Source: Planktophila grossartii (GTDB taxonomy: Bacteria > Actinomycetota > Actinomycetes > Nanopelagicales > Nanopelagicaceae). Taken from it: 64,000 bases of DNA. A program made the translations under genes and the position numbers. Within the stretch, counting starts at the first letter, position 1. Every line of letters begins with the position of its first letter. The DNA lies in NCBI GenBank assembly GCA_965234365.1, contig OZ248345.1:496001-560000 (forward strand), read 5' to 3'. The notes below the pieces were generated by a model. That model was given only the letters and a program-made list of their open reading frames with translations. It had not been told where the DNA came from and ran no database searches. Positions 60,732 through 64,000 of the stretch are shown piece after piece.

Positions 60732-61538
60732 TTAATCTTTGTTGCCGAGCCAGCTGGAGAAGAAGTACGGAGTGAGTAAGGCACCCATGATTGCTGTTCC
60801 GAAGAGTGCAAGACCTGGGCGATCGAAGAAGAAAAGGTTGCCGATAAATCCACTAAAAAGTGTCCAGAGTAGAAGAGCATCAACAGCTGCAAGTGATGCT
60901 GCCTCTTTTCTACGTTCGCGCGGAAGTGCGATATTCAAGAGGCCCACAATGACTAGTCCTGCGAGCAACCAGCCAAAAGCATTTGATAAAGGAATGTCGG
61001 GAGTGAAGGGAACGTGCGAGCCAGTAACTTCCCATTTCCAGCGACCTGCGCCCACCATCAGTGGATCAAGGAATAAATCCCACGCGGCCAGAAGTGCACC
61101 GCCATAGAGAAATACCCAATTGCCAGAGATTCGTCGAGCAGCGACAAGTGCGGGATGCACCATCATTACCCAAGCAAAAGGCACAACGAGTGGAACTCCG
61201 AAGAGTTGTGCGCCAAGAGATGCGTCATATTCGTAAATTCCAAATGGCCAACCGGTGTGAACGCCGAGAACTTCGATACCGAGACCAAAGAGCGCAGTAA
61301 TAGGTAGGTAGCGAGTTGAATATTTTGCGCCGTAAGCCAGGTGACCGTGGATCACCATTGCGAGAGCGCCTGCGTAGATCGTTGCAATCGTGACTAGGCG
61401 TAACGCTTCACCATCGATGAGCGGATAAGAGATCTGCAGCGCGATTGTTAAGCCAACAAAGAGGAAGAGAAAGTTGCGGGCCTTAGGGGAGATTCCGCCT
61501 CGACGCCTACGGCGCGGGTTGTAATGGCGGATCGACAT
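60732..61538 (-). CDS. cruF: CruF-like carotenoid 1'-hydroxylase/hydratase (DUF422 membrane protein)
   Basis: 268 residues, about seven membrane helices after a basic N-terminus (HYNPRRRRRGGI). GLGIEVLGVHTGWPFGIYEY, with conserved acidic and aromatic residues, and AAWDLFLDPLMVGAGRWKWE are CruF/DUF422 signatures. CruF adds water to the psi-end of lycopene or gamma-carotene to give the 1'-hydroxy group. It lies between the crtA-like gene (14 nt) and the glycosyltransferase (6 nt) in one operon. Confidence 0.9.
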   Translation of the reverse strand: MSIRHYNPRRRRRGGISPKARNFLFLFVGLTIALQISYPLIDGEALRLVTIATIYAGALAMVIHGHLAYGAKYSTRYLPITALFGLGIEVLGVHTGWPFGIYEYDASLGAQLFGVPLVVPFAWVMMVHPALVAARRISGNWVFLYGGALLAAWDLFLDPLMVGAGRWKWEVTGSHVPFTPDIPLSNAFGWLLAGLVIVGLLNIALPRERRKEAASLAAVDALLLWTLFSGFIGNLFFFDRPGLALFGTAIMGALLTPYFFSSWLGNKD

Positions 61539-61552
61539 AGCCTAAGTCTGCC

Positions 61553-62251
61553 TTACATCACTCGACTAGGAGTAATTTCACCGTGAAGCTCGAGTACCTC
61601 AAAGCGCGCGAAGAGTTCTTCGCTGTACCAGCCAATAGTTTCTGTCTGCTTGATGGCAACTTGATGCGCCTGCCCCTTATAGGCAAAGTCGCGCAGAGCC
61701 GCAGCGGATTTCCAGAGAGAGAAAGTTCCCTGCAATCCGATAGGTGCTTCGCCAATACCAATTGCAGTAATCAAACCGGGGGAGTTATGAAGATCAGTTA
61801 CTACTGGTGGAACTGCGCCCCAGAATCGAAAGTTCTTATGCCACTTAATGCGAGCACGAGTAATCGCCGCAATCTGCGCATCGGGGCGTGAAAGCGCTGA
61901 AGTGAAATCAAAAGGATTGGTCTTCGCCCACAATCCATGTGATGACAGTGGCGCAAGAACTGCACGAAATTCTGAAGTCGATCTCTTGCGCCAATTGGTC
62001 ACGATGGAGGATGAATCAAAATCCGCCACACGATTCTTTTCGACAACCACGACCATTCCCCAGCGAGTCAGGTCAGCATCGCTTGGTGTAAATGTCTTGC
62101 CCGTTCCCGTTCCCAGAAGCTTCGAAAATGAAATTCCGGTGAACTTTCGGCTACGCATGCGGTCAATTGCCATACTGAAGAAGGCGAAGGGAATACTCTT
62201 GCGAGCAATAGTAAAGAAGTAAGCGACGGTGACTTTCTCGGCGCTTTCCAT
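61553..62251 (-). CDS. spheroidene monooxygenase-like protein (CrtA family)
   Basis: 232 residues. The C-terminal half carries the CrtA hallmarks: a TRARI segment (AAITRARIKWHKNFRFW), GLITAIGIGEAPIGLQGTFSLW, and GQAHQVAIKQTETIGWYSEELFARF. Purple-bacterial CrtA adds a 2-keto group to acyclic 1-methoxy- or 1-hydroxycarotenoids. As the first gene of the cruF-glycosyltransferase-crtD-like operon it probably oxygenates C-2 of the CruF product. ATG lies 6 nt behind TATCCT (leaderless). Confidence 0.85.
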   Translation of the reverse strand: MESAEKVTVAYFFTIARKSIPFAFFSMAIDRMRSRKFTGISFSKLLGTGTGKTFTPSDADLTRWGMVVVVEKNRVADFDSSSIVTNWRKRSTSEFRAVLAPLSSHGLWAKTNPFDFTSALSRPDAQIAAITRARIKWHKNFRFWGAVPPVVTDLHNSPGLITAIGIGEAPIGLQGTFSLWKSAAALRDFAYKGQAHQVAIKQTETIGWYSEELFARFEVLELHGEITPSRVM

Positions 62252-62257
62252 AGCAAA

Positions 62258-62263
62258 AGGATA
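62258..62263 (-). promoter_or_regulatory. -10 box of the crtA-like operon (leaderless)
   Basis: Minus-strand TATCCT ends 6 nt before the ATG at 62251. On the other strand the same bases lie within the aquaporin leader (AAAAGG at 62255-62260). Confidence 0.55.
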
Positions 62264-62266
62264 CCC

Positions 62267-62932
62267 ATGCTGCGCAAGAAGTTATTCGCTGAGTTTCTAG
62301 GGACTGCCGTTCTTGTAGCCACCGTTGTTGGCTCAGGGATCATGGCAACTAACCTCAGCCCAGACCTTGGCATCGACCTTCTTATCAATACCGTTGCAAC
62401 TGTCTTTGTTCTCTACATTCTCATTACTCTCTTAGCCCCAATCAGTGGCGCCCATTTCAATCCACTGGTCAGCGCAATCGCATACTTCCGCAAAGAGTTA
62501 ACAGCAACACACGCAATTGCATTCTTCGTTGCGCAGATCCTTGGTGGCTCACTCGGAGCAATCATCGCCAACCTCATGTTCGAACATTCTGCGATTGAAC
62601 CGTCGACCCATGTCAGGAACGGCTCCCACCTTCTACTCGGAGAAGTTATTGCATCCGCGGGCCTTATCTTCATCATTTTCTTGGCAGTGAAGCAGGGCAT
62701 CGAAAAGAGAATCCCACGTCTTGTTGCTGCCTGGATCGGCGCCGCTTACTTCTTTACTTCATCAACCTCCTTTGCCAATCCAGCAGTAACGATTGCGCGA
62801 GGCCTGACTGATTCTTTCTCAGGCATCAAATTCTCATCAGTTCCTGCATTTATCGGCGCGCAAATCGTAGGCGCAGCCGTTGGTTATGCAGGATTCAAAT
62901 ACCTCACCACTCAAGCAAAGTCAGGAAAGTAA
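62267..62932 (+). CDS. aquaglyceroporin/MIP channel, probable arsenite efflux channel (AqpS-like)
   Basis: 221 residues, six helices and two half-helix loops. The first NPA box reads Asn65-Pro66-Leu67 (SGAHFNPLVSA), the second Asn171-Pro172-Ala173 followed by Arg178. The pore can pass small neutral solutes. Its stop abuts the arsenate reductase ATG, and such pairs (Sinorhizobium AqpS-ArsC) let arsenite made by the reductase leave by diffusion. AAAAGG 7 nt upstream is the ribosome binding site. No ArsB or Acr3 pump is in the window. Confidence 0.88.
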   Translation: MLRKKLFAEFLGTAVLVATVVGSGIMATNLSPDLGIDLLINTVATVFVLYILITLLAPISGAHFNPLVSAIAYFRKELTATHAIAFFVAQILGGSLGAIIANLMFEHSAIEPSTHVRNGSHLLLGEVIASAGLIFIIFLAVKQGIEKRIPRLVAAWIGAAYFFTSSTSFANPAVTIARGLTDSFSGIKFSSVPAFIGAQIVGAAVGYAGFKYLTTQAKSGK

Positions 62933-63328
62933 ATGAGCAAACCAACCGTTCTCTTCGTCTGTGTTCACAATGCGGGCCGCTCACAAATGGCAGCAGGCTT
63001 TATGCGCGAGCTGGGACAGGGGCGCGTGGAAGTTCTCTCTGCAGGCTCTGCTCCTAAAGATTCAATCAACCCAATAGCTGTCGAAGCAATGGCTGAAGTC
63101 GGAATCGACATCGCCAACAACACTCCCAAGGTATTAACAACTGAAGCAGTTCAAGAATCAGATGCTGTGATCACTATGGGTTGCGGCGATGTTTGTCCGT
63201 TCTACCCAGGTAAGCGTTATGAAGATTGGGTACTCGACGATCCTGCAGGACAAGGGATTGAATCTGTTCGCGTAATCCGCGATGAGATTAAGTCGCGCGT
63301 AGAAAAGCTACTTGCTGAACTTCTTTAA
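62933..63328 (+). CDS. arsC: arsenate reductase, low-molecular-weight phosphatase fold
   Basis: Reduces arsenate to arsenite. 131 residues: P-loop Cys10-X5-Arg16 in FVCVHNAGRSQM, resolving cysteines Cys84 and Cys88 in MGCGDVCPFYPG, and acid residues in VLDDPAG near 100-105. The redox cysteines fit the thioredoxin- or mycothiol-coupled type rather than a tyrosine phosphatase. It directly follows the aquaporin with no spacer, and the 3' end overlaps the convergent SulP gene by 21 bases. Confidence 0.92.
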   Translation: MSKPTVLFVCVHNAGRSQMAAGFMRELGQGRVEVLSAGSAPKDSINPIAVEAMAEVGIDIANNTPKVLTTEAVQESDAVITMGCGDVCPFYPGKRYEDWVLDDPAGQGIESVRVIRDEIKSRVEKLLAELL

Positions 63329-64000
63329 AACTAAGTGACTAGCAACTCCAGCAATAATTCCCCAGATCAAATCGACGCCTAAAGTAACTACCGCTGTCAC
63401 CAAGAAGATCGCGATATTTGATTTGCTCGAAGAGAAGATCTCGAGCATTGTCGCTTTGTTAAAGATTCTAAAACTCGTACCAATCAAAACACCTGCAATG
63501 GCGGCAGTCGGAATCTGAGAAAAAACAGGAGCCAAGAACAGAGTAATGATTAACAAGACCAGCGCATGAATCATCGCCGCAATGCGGCTATTGGCATGAG
63601 AACGAACATTGACGCTGGTACGTGCAATCGCACCCGTAGATGGCATCCCACCAACGAAAGATGAAGCAATAGTGGCTAGCCCTTGCCCCATTAACTCTTG
63701 ATTCGGTTTGAACTCTTTATCGGCAGGAATATTTGCAAGATCATCGGCCACTCGAGCGGCAAGCAGCGCTTCGATTGCAGCAAGCAACGCGATAGAAAGC
63801 GCGGGCATCAATATCCCTGCGAAATCTATTCCCGATAATGACGGGGGAGCCCAAGTGATCACATTGCGGGGAATATCACCGATACGCGCTACATCGAAGT
63901 TAAAGGCCACAACGATGAGTGAAGTGATGGCGAGTGCCGAGAAACTAGCTGGCACATAAGGCTTGATGTGAAATCTCTCAAGAATCTTCACGATGTTGAA
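63308..64000 (-). CDS. SulP-family anion transporter, partial (N-terminus beyond the window)
   Basis: The C-terminal 230 residues of a SulP permease; the reading frame runs open through the right edge, so a GTG at 63991 is not a true start. NQELMGQGLATIASSFVGGMPSTGAIARTSVNVR is the conserved SulP loop (positions about 97-130 of the visible part), followed by four helices. The protein ends in VLKKFSK directly after the last helix, so the cytoplasmic STAS domain usual in this family is missing. Substrate could be sulfate, bicarbonate or another anion. Confidence 0.88.
   Translation of the reverse strand, partial: FNIVKILERFHIKPYVPASFSALAITSLIVVAFNFDVARIGDIPRNVITWAPPSLSGIDFAGILMPALSIALLAAIEALLAARVADDLANIPADKEFKPNQELMGQGLATIASSFVGGMPSTGAIARTSVNVRSHANSRIAAMIHALVLLIITLFLAPVFSQIPTAAIAGVLIGTSFRIFNKATMLEIFSSSKSNIAIFLVTAVVTLGVDLIWGIIAGVASHLVLKKFSK

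Noticed and set aside
1..64000. tRNA, rRNA, CRISPR, insertion sequence or prophage
   Set aside because: No tRNA cloverleaf with a TTCGANTC-type arm, rRNA motif, spaced repeat array, transposase or integrase was recognised on either strand.

Overview
The window reads as a chromosome segment of a streamlined actinobacterium with moderate G+C. Actinobacterial markers are a SAM-IV riboswitch on metX, an HrdB-type primary sigma factor beside parE/parC, SepH, DUF4192, DUF7455, class II DAHP synthase, a GlgM/GlgA plus GlgC pair and a four-PASTA PknB. Small intergenic gaps, many 1-4 nt stop/start overlaps, no insertion sequences and carotenoid genes fit the freshwater acI lineage (Nanopelagicales, Planktophila-like). 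That placement is inference. No stretch over 300 bases lacks a gene, and I saw no rRNA, tRNA, CRISPR array or mobile element.

Layout. 1-2049: end of a riboflavin operon (ribBA, ribH), a DUF1349 gene and a DODA-type dioxygenase with a perfect palindromic operator candidate. 2105-12457: a catabolic island in which an IclR regulator and an iron alcohol dehydrogenase diverge from an osmoprotectant-type ABC importer followed by a formaldehyde-activating-enzyme homologue, an enolase-superfamily enzyme, an aldehyde dehydrogenase, a 3-hydroxyisobutyrate-type dehydrogenase and an EamA exporter. 12475-28949: DinG helicase, Nudix, a secreted protein, DUF4192, SAM-IV/metX, sigA, CDGSH, DUF7455, parE, ABC-F, a parC lacking its C-terminal domain, psuK/psuG and a phosphodiesterase. 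28953-37139: sepH, an IMPase, rplS-lepB-rnhB-yraN-comM-dprA, era and uppP.

37159-52001: transporter, glgA/glgM and divergent glgC, hydrolase, FeS photolyase, xylulokinase, pyrophosphate-type PFK, DAHP synthase, ogt, then pknB-nfo-eamA-ltaE. 52012-53219: a P-loop kinase and a PnuC-family transporter under a TPP riboswitch, so probably thiamine salvage. 53200-62263: crtE-crtI-crtB, metF and a CDP-alcohol phosphatidyltransferase, then a crtA-like/cruF/cruG-like/crtD-like operon. With no cyclase present, these suggest an oxygenated, glycosylated acyclic carotenoid. 62267-64000: an aquaporin plus arsenate reductase pair and a truncated-by-window SulP transporter.

A theme across the window is that many first genes have a TANNNT -10 box ending 6 or 7 nt before the start codon, with no room for a ribosome binding site. 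This implies widespread leaderless mRNAs. Genes inside operons instead carry AGGAG-type sites or ATGA overlaps.
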